Of a DNA stretch of 40,389 bases, positions 7,784 to 16,857 are shown piece by piece. The stretch is from Rufibacter ruber. GTDB taxonomy: Bacteria; Bacteroidota; Bacteroidia; Cytophagales; Hymenobacteraceae. A model generated the notes under the pieces. The model saw nothing but the letters and a program-made list of their open reading frames with translations. It did no database searches and was not told where the DNA came from. How positions within the stretch are numbered: the first letter of the stretch is position 1; each line of letters starts with the position of its first letter. The position numbers were made by a program, and so were the translations under genes. The stretch lies in assembly GCF_001647275.1 (NCBI RefSeq), contig NZ_LRMM01000047.1:1-40389 (forward strand). Direction: 5' to 3'.

Positions 7784-10285
7784 TTAACCTTTCTTTTTAG
7801 CCCCTTCGCCGGTCAAGCGCTCCAGGGCTTTGTCCCGCTTGAACTCCATCTTCCCAAAGCGGTAATTGAAGCTCAGGCGCACAATGCGGTTGTAGTTGTT
7901 GTTGAAGTTGAGGTTGTTGGAGTTGGTGTTGTTCACCGTGGTTCTGATGGTGTTGAGGCTGCTGATGAAATTCTCCACATTCAGGCTCACGCCCGCCTTG
8001 CGCTTGAGAAACTCCTTGCGCAGGCCCAGGCTGTAGGAGTAGTTGGCGGTGCTTCGGCTCTGGAGCGAGATGCGGGGCGAGTTGTAGGAGGCGGCGGTCT
8101 GCACGCTGAAGTCTTTCTCAAAGCGGTAAGAGAGGTTTCCGCTGAGGTTGTACATCCAGCCGGCCCGGCTCACGGCATACTTCCCTACAAAGCTGTACAG
8201 GTCATTATAGTACAGGTTGAGGTTGAGGCCCGCCTGCCCGTTTTTCTTGATGCGGGTAGAGGCAGATACGCTGGTGCCGTACACGGCGTTTTTGCCCAGG
8301 TTCTCAAAGGTGGTGTTGAGGGTGTCACTGCTGGGTGAAACCGGAAACTGGTAGTGGGCAATGTCATTGTTGGTCTGCCGCCAGTAGGCAGAGGTGTTGA
8401 CGCTGGTATTTTTGATGAGCCAGCTGTAGTTGACGTCAGTGTTATGGGTGAGCTCAGCGTCCAGGTTGGGGTTACCATACCTGATGTTCAACTGGTTGCT
8501 CTCATTGCGGTACGGGTTCAGCTGGCCAATGCCGGGGCGCTGAATGCGGGTGGAGTAGCTGAGCCGCAGGCGCTGGCCTTTGGCAAAGTTGCGCATGACC
8601 ATCACGTTGGGCATGAAATTGTGAAACGGCTTGTCCAGGTTGGTGTCTATGTTGTTGGTGTTAAACTGCCCCTGTACGTTGGTGTACTCATAGCGGCCGC
8701 CCAGCCTGAAGGTGTAGGTTTTCTTGAACCGGTAGGTGTAAGAAAGGTAGGTGGAATACACATCCTGGTCATAATTGAACCGGTTAGACCTAACCGGATC
8801 CAGTTGCAGGGGGGCGTTTGCCGTTCTGGCAAACGAGAAGCTGTAGTCACTGGATGAGTTGCGCAAGACCGCCCGGGACCCAATATCCAGGCTGCCCCAC
8901 TTGTCAAACGGGTGTGAGTAGTCTGCCTGAAAGGTGATTTCCCGGTTTCGGCCCTGGTTGTCGCTTTCCTCGCGGCGGGTGATGGTGCCGGTGCGGTTGT
9001 TTTCTGCTAACTGGTAGTCACTGCCAGACTGGTTGTTGTTGAGGATGGTGAGCACGTCCAGCTCCTGGCCTTTTTTCTTGAATTTCCTTTTGTAGTGCAG
9101 GTTCATGTCCAGCCCGCTGGAGCGGCCGGTGTTCTCCATGTCCCTGAACCGGAAGTTGTTCACGCGCTCTTCGCCCGCCGGGGTGAACTCATTGGTGGTG
9201 AGGGTGCGGTCACTCAGGTTGCGGCCAGCGTTCAGGCGCATGCTGGCGCTAAGGGAGGTATGCTCGTTGAACTCATAGTCGCCCCCCAGCTGCGCGAAGA
9301 TGGAGCGCCCGTTGTTGTCAAAGGTGCTCACCTGCTGGATCTGTTTGGTGGGCGTCTGGATGGTGTTCTCCTCCCTGAAATACTGCTGCTCAGACTCAGA
9401 GTCTCCGTTGCGGTCATTGAAGTTGCCGCCAACCGTAGCCCGTATGCCCACCTTTTTCTTTCTGATGTTCAGGTTGGAGTTGAGGTTGTTGGTGCGGTTG
9501 CCCAAGGTGCCGGTGACAGAACCAGTCATGCCTTCTACTGAACTTTTCTTGGTGATGATGTTGACCACCCCGGCCGTGCCCTCTGCGTCATATTTGGCAG
9601 ACGGGCTGGAGATCACCTCTACTGATTTGATCATGTCGGCCGGAATCTGCGCCAGCGCCTCTGCCAGGTTGTCACCCAGCATGGAAGAAGGTTTGCCATT
9701 GATCAGGATCTTGATTTTGGGGCTGCCGCGCATCTCCACGTTGCCGTCTATGTCTACGGCAAGGGAGGGGACTTTCTTCAGCACATCGGCGGCGGTGCCG
9801 CCAATGTTGGTGATGTCATTCTCTGCGTTGTAGACCAACCCGTCATCTGTTTCCTGGATCAGGTCTTTCTCAGCGGTCACCACCACTTCCTCCAGGGCTT
9901 TGCTGTCGGTTTCCAGTAAGATGCTGCCAACGTTCTGGCTGGAGGCCCCGGCAGAGACGGTGATGGGGTGCAGCCTGGTTTTATAGCCTACAAACGAGAC
10001 GGCCAATACATATTCCCCCGGCGCCACTCTGGGCATAGTGAACGCGCCTTTGTCATCACAGGTGGCCCCGTTGAGCGGCTTGCCGGCTTTGTCTTGCAGG
10101 GCTACGGTGGCAAAGTCAACCGGCTTCCGGGTCACCGCATCTGCCACCGTTCCGGTTAAAGTCACCCCTCCTGTTTGCCTGCTTTCTACCAGGGCAGCAG
10201 AACTGGCGCTAGATGTTGCCGGGAGCAGCAGAACCAGAAAGAAGAGGGCCAGACAAGCCAGGTGCTGGAGGGGAATGCGCATCAT
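7784..10285 (-). CDS. TonB-dependent outer-membrane beta-barrel receptor
   Basis: An outer-membrane receptor of 833 residues in the Bacteroidota group with a carboxypeptidase-like N-terminal extension. Order: signal peptide (about 1-28); carboxypeptidase regulatory domain (about 40-125, GTVADAVTRKPVDFATVALQ); TonB-box-like junction EEVVVTAEKD; plug (about 140-245) with TAADVLKKVPSLAVDIDGN and IKSVEVISSPSAKYDAEGTA; then a long barrel rich in alternating aromatic strands. It ends in a basic tail (GEGAKKKG) rather than the usual terminal aromatic residue. Two ATGs stand in tandem at 10285 and 10282. No SusD-like gene adjoins it, so a glycan-specific role is not supported. The ligand is unknown. 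Confidence 0.9.
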   Translation of the reverse strand: MMRIPLQHLACLALFFLVLLLPATSSASSAALVESRQTGGVTLTGTVADAVTRKPVDFATVALQDKAGKPLNGATCDDKGAFTMPRVAPGEYVLAVSFVGYKTRLHPITVSAGASSQNVGSILLETDSKALEEVVVTAEKDLIQETDDGLVYNAENDITNIGGTAADVLKKVPSLAVDIDGNVEMRGSPKIKILINGKPSSMLGDNLAEALAQIPADMIKSVEVISSPSAKYDAEGTAGVVNIITKKSSVEGMTGSVTGTLGNRTNNLNSNLNIRKKKVGIRATVGGNFNDRNGDSESEQQYFREENTIQTPTKQIQQVSTFDNNGRSIFAQLGGDYEFNEHTSLSASMRLNAGRNLSDRTLTTNEFTPAGEERVNNFRFRDMENTGRSSGLDMNLHYKRKFKKKGQELDVLTILNNNQSGSDYQLAENNRTGTITRREESDNQGRNREITFQADYSHPFDKWGSLDIGSRAVLRNSSSDYSFSFARTANAPLQLDPVRSNRFNYDQDVYSTYLSYTYRFKKTYTFRLGGRYEYTNVQGQFNTNNIDTNLDKPFHNFMPNVMVMRNFAKGQRLRLSYSTRIQRPGIGQLNPYRNESNQLNIRYGNPNLDAELTHNTDVNYSWLIKNTSVNTSAYWRQTNNDIAHYQFPVSPSSDTLNTTFENLGKNAVYGTSVSASTRIKKNGQAGLNLNLYYNDLYSFVGKYAVSRAGWMYNLSGNLSYRFEKDFSVQTAASYNSPRISLQSRSTANYSYSLGLRKEFLKRKAGVSLNVENFISSLNTIRTTVNNTNSNNLNFNNNYNRIVRLSFNYRFGKMEFKRDKALERLTGEGAKKKG

Positions 10286-10610
10286 GCTAAGAAATATACA
10301 AAGCCAGGTAGATCAATAACAGGTAAGGGGAGCCAAGCCGGGGCTGGTTTTAGTTGCACTCAGCTTGCCTGGGCTTTTAGACAAAGTAGAGAGTAATTGG
10401 TTTAATCCCAGACACTTCTTTTAAGTATATTTTTGAAGAAGCGTCTGGGATACTCTGGTGCGTGGCACCTGCCCGCCTGCTTTGTCAGCAGCAAGACCGG
10501 TTATGGGTAGAGGGCCTTTGGCCGAAGGCACCCCAACCTTTGACCGGCTCCTGAGTCTTTTTCAGGCAACACAGGCTGGAGTAAAGCAAAGGGTGCCTGT
10601 TCAGGAGAAG
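10286..10610. other. 325-bp intergenic stretch with an unrelated inverted repeat
   Basis: There is no coding sequence here. It contains an imperfect stem: TCCCAGACACTTCTT at 10406-10420 against AAGAAGCGTCTGGGA at 10436-10450, one mismatch, 15-nt AT-rich loop. This is not the palindrome family seen elsewhere. It could end transcription from the metallophosphoesterase gene, but no T-run follows on either strand. Confidence 0.5.
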
Positions 10611-12455
10611 CTAGAAAGAAAGCATTTCTACTTTGCCATCCATGGTGGCGGCAATCAGTTTTTTCTTGGGCCGGGCATTCACCGTGTTTACCATGGAGTT
10701 GTCAATCTTGTGCGCCCAGTTAACCTGTTTGGTCTGTGGGTTGATGCTGTAGACCACCCCGCTCTTGGTTCCAAAGAAAACAGCCCCGTCTTTCTCAATC
10801 AGCATAGACGGCACGTGCTCATAGCCAAACCCGGCGTTCATTCTCCAGGCAAGTTTAGGGGCGGTTTTGCCGGTTTCAAAGGCCACCACCTCGTCTTGCA
10901 TGGTTTTGCCATAGACCAGTTTCTTGTCTGCAGAGAGGCCTAGGGACTCCCGCACGGTGGCTTCTTTGCTGCGCCACAGGGCCTGGCCGGTGTTGCTGTC
11001 CAGGGCGGTGATGAACCGGTCTGGGGCAACAAGGTACACCACCCCGTCATGCGCCACCGGAATGGCCATGGCTGGGGAAAACATGCGGTTAGGGGAGCCG
11101 TTGTTCCACTTCCAGGCAAGGGAGCCGTCTTTCTGGTTCAGGGCGTAGAGGTGCCGGTCCCAGGCGCCAAAGATAATTTTTCCCTCATACAGCAGCGGGG
11201 TGCTGACCACTGCGCCTTCCAGGCCGGAGAAGGCCCAGAGCTGTTTGCCGGTTGCAGCCTCCAGGGCTCTGAATTTGCCGTCACTGGCCCCAATGTACAC
11301 CACGTCTTTCTCTACCAGCGGCGAGCCCAGCACTGAGGCCTCGGTTTTGGTTTTCCAGGCTAGTTTCCCGGTCCTGGCTTCTAAGGCATAGATGTGCCCG
11401 TCACCGGAGCCGAAGATGACCAGCTTTTTATAAGCCGCGGGCGAGGAGAAAATTCCGCCACCGGTCTGGTACGTCCATTTTAGTTTTCCGTCTTTCTCTG
11501 AGAGCGCCTCTACTTTGCCCACGCTGTTCCCAAAGATGACCAGGCCGTTGGTAGACAAGGGCGTAGAAATCACGTTGGCGTCTGAGTGGTAGCTCCACAC
11601 CTTCTTTACCGCCGGGTACGTGGTATTGACGGCATACGAGGGGCGTTCAAACGGTTTGGCGGTGTCATATGAGCGGGTGCCCAGGGCAATGCGGCGCCAG
11701 ACGGGTTTGGTGCCCACCCCCGGGGTGCGCTCAGAAAACAGTGCCGAGTCTTGCCGCACCTCTACCAGGTTGTACCCGCCCACAGGGTCTTTGGCCCGCA
11801 GGTTGGAGCGGCCAATAGTGCCGGGAATGCCTTCGGCGTCAAAGGGCTGGTTTACATGGTAGTGGCCGCAGAGCGTAAACTGGGTGTTCTGCTTCTTAAG
11901 GCGGTCTGTGGCTTCATACCAGTTGTCCAGCCCTTTGTCAAGCGGGTAATGGTTGATGAAGATGATGGGCTGGGTTTTCGGCGTAGCCGCCAGCACGCTG
12001 TCCAGCCACACGGTGGCATCACGCGGGATATGGCCGTCTGACATGCGCACATACGGCCCGGAGGCGCAGGCAATGAGCTTGTAGCCGTTGTGCTCAAAGG
12101 CAAACTTGTCATACCCAAACTCCCGTATGAAACTCACGCCCCCAGACTCTGACCAGCCGGTGTCATGGTTGCCGGGAATGATGTAATAGGGTTTGTTCAG
12201 CTGACTAATAATGCTTTTGGCCAGTTTGAGTTCTTTGTCTGTGCCCATCTCCGTGATGTCACCGGTGAGCAGTACAAAGTCTACGTCAGGCATCTGGTTG
12301 ATATCAGCCACGGTGCGCTGCAGGTCTTCTTCGGCGCCGCCGCTGGGCGAACCAATATGGGTGTCAGTGACAAAGGCGAATTTGAATTTCTGTGCAAAAC
12401 TGCTGCTGTGTTGGAGGCACAAGACCAGGAGCACCATTTTAAATACGTGTTTCAT
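10611..12455 (-). CDS. Secreted metallophosphoesterase fused to a PQQ-like beta-propeller
   Basis: A two-domain exported protein of about 614 residues from the ATG at 12455; the longer frame to 12512 only adds an unlikely leader. After a signal peptide (ending SSFAQ) comes a calcineurin-type phosphoesterase domain with all metal motifs in order: VTDTHIG, LTGDITE, IPGNHDTG, IFINHYPLD and CGHYHVNQP. From about residue 290 a PQQ-type propeller follows, with repeated blades ending in patterns such as IYALEARTGKLAWK, RALEAATGKQLWAF and LYALNQKDGSLAWK. Catalytic residues look intact, so it should hydrolyse a phosphoester outside the cytoplasm. The propeller probably serves as a binding scaffold. 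The physiological substrate is unknown. It diverges from the YCII gene. Confidence 0.9.
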   Translation of the reverse strand: MKHVFKMVLLVLCLQHSSSFAQKFKFAFVTDTHIGSPSGGAEEDLQRTVADINQMPDVDFVLLTGDITEMGTDKELKLAKSIISQLNKPYYIIPGNHDTGWSESGGVSFIREFGYDKFAFEHNGYKLIACASGPYVRMSDGHIPRDATVWLDSVLAATPKTQPIIFINHYPLDKGLDNWYEATDRLKKQNTQFTLCGHYHVNQPFDAEGIPGTIGRSNLRAKDPVGGYNLVEVRQDSALFSERTPGVGTKPVWRRIALGTRSYDTAKPFERPSYAVNTTYPAVKKVWSYHSDANVISTPLSTNGLVIFGNSVGKVEALSEKDGKLKWTYQTGGGIFSSPAAYKKLVIFGSGDGHIYALEARTGKLAWKTKTEASVLGSPLVEKDVVYIGASDGKFRALEAATGKQLWAFSGLEGAVVSTPLLYEGKIIFGAWDRHLYALNQKDGSLAWKWNNGSPNRMFSPAMAIPVAHDGVVYLVAPDRFITALDSNTGQALWRSKEATVRESLGLSADKKLVYGKTMQDEVVAFETGKTAPKLAWRMNAGFGYEHVPSMLIEKDGAVFFGTKSGVVYSINPQTKQVNWAHKIDNSMVNTVNARPKKKLIAATMDGKVEMLSF

Positions 12456-12565
12456 AAACAGGGGAGAAATCTTTGGCGGGTTAAGTATAGAGGTTTTGGT
12501 CTTGGGGAGCAAGCCAGACGGGTCATGTTCTTAAATAATATTAAAAATATAAAGCCTGTTCCATT

Positions 12566-12615
12566 GGTTTCTGTTTTCGGGCTGTTTTTCAGAAAACAGG
12601 TCAAAAACAGAAACC
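12566..12615. repeat. Intergenic palindrome copy 9 (between divergent genes)
   Basis: Core with a complementary outer extension GGTTT/AAACC. It lies between divergent genes, about 110 bp from the start codon on either side. Confidence 0.9.
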
Positions 12616-12716
12616 GGCGGCGGCACACGGGAAGTATATTCCAGAAAGGAAGTGGCGGCGCAGGTACGGCTTCAGGGAATTTTTCTATTTTTAGGAACAC
12701 AAACGAAACATATTCT

Positions 12717-13007
12717 GTGAAACAGTATTTGATAACCGGGTTAGACTATACCCATGAAGGGGCGTTAGACCACCGTATGACCGTAAGGCCCGCGCATTTT
12801 GAAATGGCTAAAAAGCTGAAGGCCAGCGGCAACTTCCTGCTTGGGGGCGCCATTCTGAACGATAAGGAGCAGATGATTGGCTCTACCCTGGTGTTGCAGT
12901 TTGAGCAGGAAGAGGAGCTGCAGAAGTGGATGGACGAGGAGCCCTACATTCAGCAGAAAGTCTGGGAGAAGGTAGAGGTGAAGCCGTTCAAAGTGGCCCA
13001 GGTGTAA
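12717..13007 (+). CDS. YCII-related (YciI-like) domain protein
   Basis: A 96-residue cytoplasmic protein of the YCII superfamily (dimeric ferredoxin-like fold). It opens at GTG 12717 (MKQYLITGLDYTHEGALDHR). The frame is open for a further 550 bp upstream, but that part overlaps the divergent phosphoesterase gene and palindrome copy 9 and has no YCII similarity. The conserved region RPAHFEMAKKLKASGNFLLG contains the family His, and LQFEQEEELQKWMDEEPYI is the usual C-terminal helix. YciI-type proteins are small putative enzymes, some cleaving activated aromatic compounds, but most are uncharacterised. The next gene starts 35 bp downstream on the same strand, so the two may be co-transcribed. 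Confidence 0.85.
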   Translation: MKQYLITGLDYTHEGALDHRMTVRPAHFEMAKKLKASGNFLLGGAILNDKEQMIGSTLVLQFEQEEELQKWMDEEPYIQQKVWEKVEVKPFKVAQV

Positions 13008-13042
13008 AGAAACTGGTCAGCGCTGCTGTCCCCCCCCCTTCT

Positions 13043-14161
13043 ATGAAACATTTCTTATTAAGCATGGGTGTCACGCTCTGCGTAACGGTTAGTGCCCTGG
13101 CCCAGCCGCCCACCGCCCCCAGACGCAATGTGCGGTTGAAACCCATTGGCAAAGACAGTGTGAATTTTGCCTATGACCAGGACTATTACCTGATTGAAGA
13201 CAGTTGCGCCCAAATCATACGGCAGGCACATTATAACTTTAAGCAGCGCAAGTTCTTTGGGAAGTTCAGAGACGTGAGCGCCCAGGAGAGGGAGCTGGTG
13301 CTGGCAGAAGGAACCTTCACCCCAGAAGGCCTCAAGACGGGGCCCTTCCTGTACCGCAACCTCAACGGAAGCCTCAGGGCCAAGGGTGATTTCCAGGAAG
13401 ACAGGTTCACCGGCCGCTGGGAGCTCTATGATGAAAGCGGCAAGCCGCAGCTTGTTTTTGAGGCTTTACCAGCCGGAGTCAAGATTCTGGAGGCCTGGGA
13501 TGCAGAAGGCAAGCATACCGTGCAGAATGGGGCGGGCACCTACTCAGAGTCTAACGGCGCCATCAAATGGACAGGCAAGCTGCTGAACGGCACTCCTGAA
13601 GGCTACTGGAAAGGCAGCCGCCAGAATGACCGCTCAGATGCCATCCTGATCAGCGAAACCTTTAAAAAAGGGGCCTTTGTGAAGGGGAGCGGGCCCACCG
13701 GAGACTACAAAGACGCCTCCCGCCTTAAACTGGTGGGCGAAAACCTCTTTCCGTTCCTGAACGCCGAAAAGGTGCGCCTGTCCAGGGTGCCTTGCAACGG
13801 TACCGCCAGAAAAAGATACCAGAGTGCCCAGTACAAGTACGGGAACGCTTCCTTCTCTGAGGAGATCAAAAACAACGTGCGGGCGTTTCTGTCAACCGTA
13901 GACCTGAAAATATATGAAAACGAGCTGGAGCTGGAAGGTGAGGTGAATGAAAACGGCCGGGTGGTCAGGCTCCGGAGCAACAACGCCTTTGACATGAAGA
14001 TTGTCTCTGGCCTGAGCAAGGCGCTGGAGAGGCTGCCGTCTTTAGAGCCCCCACTGGCCGACGGGAAACCAGTGACCCAGAAGATTGTCTTCCATTTCAC
14101 GTTCAGCCAGGGCGGGTACCGGTTCACCTACCGTTTCCTGCCCATGGCCCCGTCTAACTAG
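13043..14161 (+). CDS. Secreted MORN-like protein with TonB-C-like tail
   Basis: A 372-residue exported protein with signal peptide MKHFLLSMGVTLCVTVSALA. The frame opens further upstream, inside the YCII gene, but the ATG at 13043 gives a proper signal. The middle (about residues 85-200) shows MORN/YwqK-type repeats, for example GLKTGPFLYRNLNGSLRAKG and DRFTGRWELYDESGKPQ, and later LLNGTPEGYWKG. The last 75 residues resemble a TonB C-terminal fold: LEGEVNENGRVVRLR, ALERLPSLEPPLADGKPV and QKIVFHFTF. Many Bacteroidota carry such proteins as putative energy-transducing or envelope components, but no N-terminal TonB anchor is present here. Domain calls are by eye; the function is unknown. Confidence 0.75.
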   Translation: MKHFLLSMGVTLCVTVSALAQPPTAPRRNVRLKPIGKDSVNFAYDQDYYLIEDSCAQIIRQAHYNFKQRKFFGKFRDVSAQERELVLAEGTFTPEGLKTGPFLYRNLNGSLRAKGDFQEDRFTGRWELYDESGKPQLVFEALPAGVKILEAWDAEGKHTVQNGAGTYSESNGAIKWTGKLLNGTPEGYWKGSRQNDRSDAILISETFKKGAFVKGSGPTGDYKDASRLKLVGENLFPFLNAEKVRLSRVPCNGTARKRYQSAQYKYGNASFSEEIKNNVRAFLSTVDLKIYENELELEGEVNENGRVVRLRSNNAFDMKIVSGLSKALERLPSLEPPLADGKPVTQKIVFHFTFSQGGYRFTYRFLPMAPSN

Positions 14162-14177
14162 GTTTTGCGGTTGCCCT

Positions 14178-14219
14178 GCGTCTGTTTTGGCCTGTTTCTC
14201 AAAACAGCAAAACAGACGC
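14178..14219. repeat. Intergenic palindrome copy 10
   Basis: Outer stem GCGTC/GACGC around CTGTTTTGGCCTG and CAGCAAAACAG; the right arm has lost bases of the GGCC block. It fills the 60-bp gap between two convergent genes, only 2 bp from the MscS stop. Confidence 0.88.
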
Positions 14220-14221
14220 TT

Positions 14222-15583
14222 TTATTCTTTAGGATGAACGTCGCCAAACTCATTGATGGCCACCGGGGCGCCCTCTGGGCTGATGAACTGCACCTGTTGC
14301 CTTGGGTAAACGGCTTTGATCACGCCCACGTACTCTGGTTTGTTAAGCTCCTGCACTATCCTGAAGGTGAGCTCACTCTTCCATTTCCTGCGTTCGCGGG
14401 CCCCCACCAGATAGCGCACGGTAATGTTGGTCCAGGAGTCTTCCAAGGAAACAAACACCTGGGGCTTGTCAGCAACGGGGTCTGCCAGTTCAGCGCGTTG
14501 GAGCAGCTTGGCGTATTGGCGGGCGGGCTCCATCATGAGGTTGCCCAACAGGTCCAGGGCCACCCGTTCTATCACCGCCATGGCCACGTCTAGTTTTGAC
14601 TCATTGGCCACGGCTACGGCCAGTTCATCCCACACGTAGGGGAAATCACCGGTGAGGTTGATGACCGTGCCGGTGAGAATCTCATTGTTGGGGAACGTGA
14701 CCATTTGGCCGGTAGGCTGCTCAGCCTGCACAATGCCGGGCTGGTAGGGTGCGCCAATTTCCCAGACAGTGGTGGTGAGAAAGTCAATGCGGTACACATC
14801 GCCAAAAACTTCGCCTACCCGTATGCGGTCGCCCACGCGGTAATAGCCTTGAAAGGAGTTGAGCAACCAGCCCGTAAAACTTTCAATGGGGGTTTGCAGA
14901 GACCAGGACAAGGCCAGGCCCACCAGCCCCAGGGACCCCACCAGCGCCCTGATGTCACCGGCCACCACGCTTACGGCCAACCCAATGGCAAACAGCCAGA
15001 TGGAGAGGGAAACTAGCGTGAGCACGCCCCCTGAGCTGTGCCAGTGGCCAATGGCCTTTTTCAGAAGTTGCTTTAACAGCCTGGAGAGCAGCCAGGCCAG
15101 CACCAGCGCCCCAAGTGCAATGAGGACCCTGGGAAGGTTGTAGTAGAAGCCGTTCCAGATTTTCTGCAGGGCGCCTATGGCTTCACCGGCGGCGGCCTTG
15201 CTGGAGGCGCTCAGGGAGCCGTTTGCCAGGGAGTCCTGCGCCTGTTCCAGAGAGTCTGGCAGGAGAAGAGAGTCTGTAGGAGACAACCCGGAGGAGTCAG
15301 CGGCCCCCGATAGCGTGTCAACTTCCTGCAGCCCCAGACCCGCTTCACTGGGGGCCACCACCATGAGGAAGAAGCCCGTGATGGCCACCGCCAGAATAGA
15401 GGCCTGCCTGAAGTTTTTAAGTCGGTTTTCGGCCCCTTTTACGGCAGATCCCTTCCGCTTGACCAGGCGTTTTCTTTGCTGGCGGGCCGCCAGGCTTCGT
15501 CTGGAGGGGGTGGTGCGGCCTCTGGGGGCAGATGGGGTGGGGGAGTTGGTTTTCCTGTATCTACTGGTACTGATTTTCCGCAT
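14222..15583 (-). CDS. MscS-family mechanosensitive ion channel
   Basis: Predicted inner-membrane channel that opens under membrane tension, 453 residues. It has an unusually basic, proline/serine-rich N-terminus of about 60 residues (RGRTTPSRRSLAARQQRKRL). A hydrophobic helix follows (about 63-80), then a low-complexity serine/leucine linker, then three transmembrane helices between about 145 and 240. The pore-lining helix and MscS beta domain are seen as GSLGLVGLALSWSLQTPIES and YYRVGDRIRVGEVFGDVYRI, and the C-terminal alpha/beta part follows. The length exceeds small MscS proteins (about 290) because of the N-terminal extension. The gene is alone on its transcript. The gating role is inferred from the family. 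Confidence 0.9.
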   Translation of the reverse strand: MRKISTSRYRKTNSPTPSAPRGRTTPSRRSLAARQQRKRLVKRKGSAVKGAENRLKNFRQASILAVAITGFFLMVVAPSEAGLGLQEVDTLSGAADSSGLSPTDSLLLPDSLEQAQDSLANGSLSASSKAAAGEAIGALQKIWNGFYYNLPRVLIALGALVLAWLLSRLLKQLLKKAIGHWHSSGGVLTLVSLSIWLFAIGLAVSVVAGDIRALVGSLGLVGLALSWSLQTPIESFTGWLLNSFQGYYRVGDRIRVGEVFGDVYRIDFLTTTVWEIGAPYQPGIVQAEQPTGQMVTFPNNEILTGTVINLTGDFPYVWDELAVAVANESKLDVAMAVIERVALDLLGNLMMEPARQYAKLLQRAELADPVADKPQVFVSLEDSWTNITVRYLVGARERRKWKSELTFRIVQELNKPEYVGVIKAVYPRQQVQFISPEGAPVAINEFGDVHPKE

Positions 15584-15736
15584 AAAGCTTCTTTAGGTGT
15601 GCCCCTGCTGATGCAGCTGCAAAGGGAGTCCCTTTTTATACGGGAAAACAAAACTTAGGCTAAGAACACCCCATGGCGGGCCGTGCCAGACCAAGATGTC
15701 TGGGCAGCTACTGGTGGAATGGTCTGGTAAAGGTAT

Positions 15737-15784
15737 TTTTCTGTTTTAGGGCTGTTTTTTGAAAAACAGCCCTAAAACAGAAAA
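15737..15784. repeat. Intergenic palindrome copy 11 (perfect 23-bp arms)
   Basis: The longest perfect copy: 23-nt arms (15737-15759 and 15762-15784) around TG, with the A/T variant at the covarying position (TTTTAGGGC/GCCCTAAAA) and outer TTTT/AAAA. It lies about 38 bp past the DUF2628 stop. Confidence 0.95.
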
Positions 15785-15821
15785 GCCAGGGCAAAGGGGC
15801 GGGCAACGCCACCTGCCAAAT

Positions 15822-16334
15822 TTATCTGCCCAGGAACTGGTTCAAGAGCAGATAGACCAGGAACAGCGCCGCGAGCAGGATGTGGGGAAGGTAAGTGATG
15901 CTGCCTTGCCGCTGCAGACGCAGGGCGGCCTGTTCTTCATCCTTTTCTTTCTGCAGCATCTTGGTCACCCGGGCCTTTGCCTGCCGCAGGTACAGCCAGT
16001 TCCCCAGAAAGCCAATGGCCAGGCTCCAGAAAAGCGCAATGAAATTATTAATCAGCTGCAGGGTCTGCGCAGCAATCTGCTGAGTGAGCGCCAGGTAGTT
16101 CAACAGAAAAGACACCCCGGCCACCACCGCCACCACCGCCAGCGCCTGCACATACAGCTTGCGGTACAACATCCAGAACAGCCCAAAGAAGAAGGCCCCC
16201 AAGTTAAAGGTGAATCTGGTGCCGGCTTGCTGCTGGGCCAGTTTATAAAGATAGTAGTCAGCGTCTACGCCAAAATAGGCGCGGTAAAAATCTTGCAGGT
16301 CGTCATTGTCTGGGGCTGGTGAGTCAGCTTGCAT
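15822..16334 (-). CDS. DUF2628 membrane protein
   Basis: A 170-residue protein with an acidic N-terminal segment, then FTFNLGAFFFGLFWMLYRKL at about residues 41-60. This is the characteristic entry of the DUF2628 family (small integral membrane proteins seen across bacteria, role unknown). Three hydrophobic segments follow (about 42-56, 62-83, 92-112), then a charged helix and a final C-terminal hydrophobic segment ending LLNQFLGR. No signal peptide is present. ATG at 16334 is the only upstream start that fits. It stands alone between a palindrome and a long divergent leader region. Confidence 0.83.
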   Translation of the reverse strand: MQADSPAPDNDDLQDFYRAYFGVDADYYLYKLAQQQAGTRFTFNLGAFFFGLFWMLYRKLYVQALAVVAVVAGVSFLLNYLALTQQIAAQTLQLINNFIALFWSLAIGFLGNWLYLRQAKARVTKMLQKEKDEEQAALRLQRQGSITYLPHILLAALFLVYLLLNQFLGR

Positions 16335-16857
16335 GGCTGTAAATGAGGTTAGGAAGTACTATACGGTAAAGGTACAAGATTAGCGGAGTTTCTGCTGCAG
16401 GGCCTTTTGCTGGGACCTGGAGCTGAGGCTGCTTCCAGAGGCCTCTCACCCCTGGCACAAGGCGCGCTTCTTGGCCCTTAGATCGGCTGCCGCTGCAGAA
16501 AGACCGGCTTTTCCTGTTTTTGGTCTGTTTTACAAAAAACAGGTCAGAAACAGCGGCAAAAGATAAGACCTGTGCGCCAGCGGCAAGCGACAGCCACAGA
16601 GGCGCCACATCCTTAATTTATTTAAAAACCTGCAAAATTTTTGTTTTCTTGCCGCCGCTTGCCCCACCCCTCAGGGGCTGTGTTTACTTTTTAGCTTCTT
16701 CCGCGAATGCGGGTAGTCACCGTTGCCGCTGAGGAGGTTTTTAATTAGTAGCCCAAGGCTTTTACGGCGGCAATGCGGTATGTAATAAGATGGAGTACAG
16801 CTTTCAACCCAATACTTAAGAAATAACCCCTATCCCTCAAACCTTAACACACCAAAC
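16335..16857. other. Divergent intergenic region with one palindrome
   Basis: No gene is supported in these 523 bp. They hold palindrome copy 12 and, nearer the GH10-like gene, an AT-rich leader. A perfect TAnnTTTG promoter is not visible on either strand. The nearest box towards the DUF2628 gene is TACCTTTA, one base off. Confidence 0.6.
16514..16553. repeat. Intergenic palindrome copy 12 (between divergent genes)
   Basis: CTGTTTTTGGTCTG against CAGGTCAGAAACAG, with several mismatches. No gene 3' end is near: the closest start codons are 180 bp and 305 bp away. Confidence 0.82.

Noticed and set aside
12165-12716. Upstream extension of the YCII reading frame
   Set aside because: It lies antisense to the phosphoesterase gene and crosses palindrome copy 9, with no similarity to YCII proteins.
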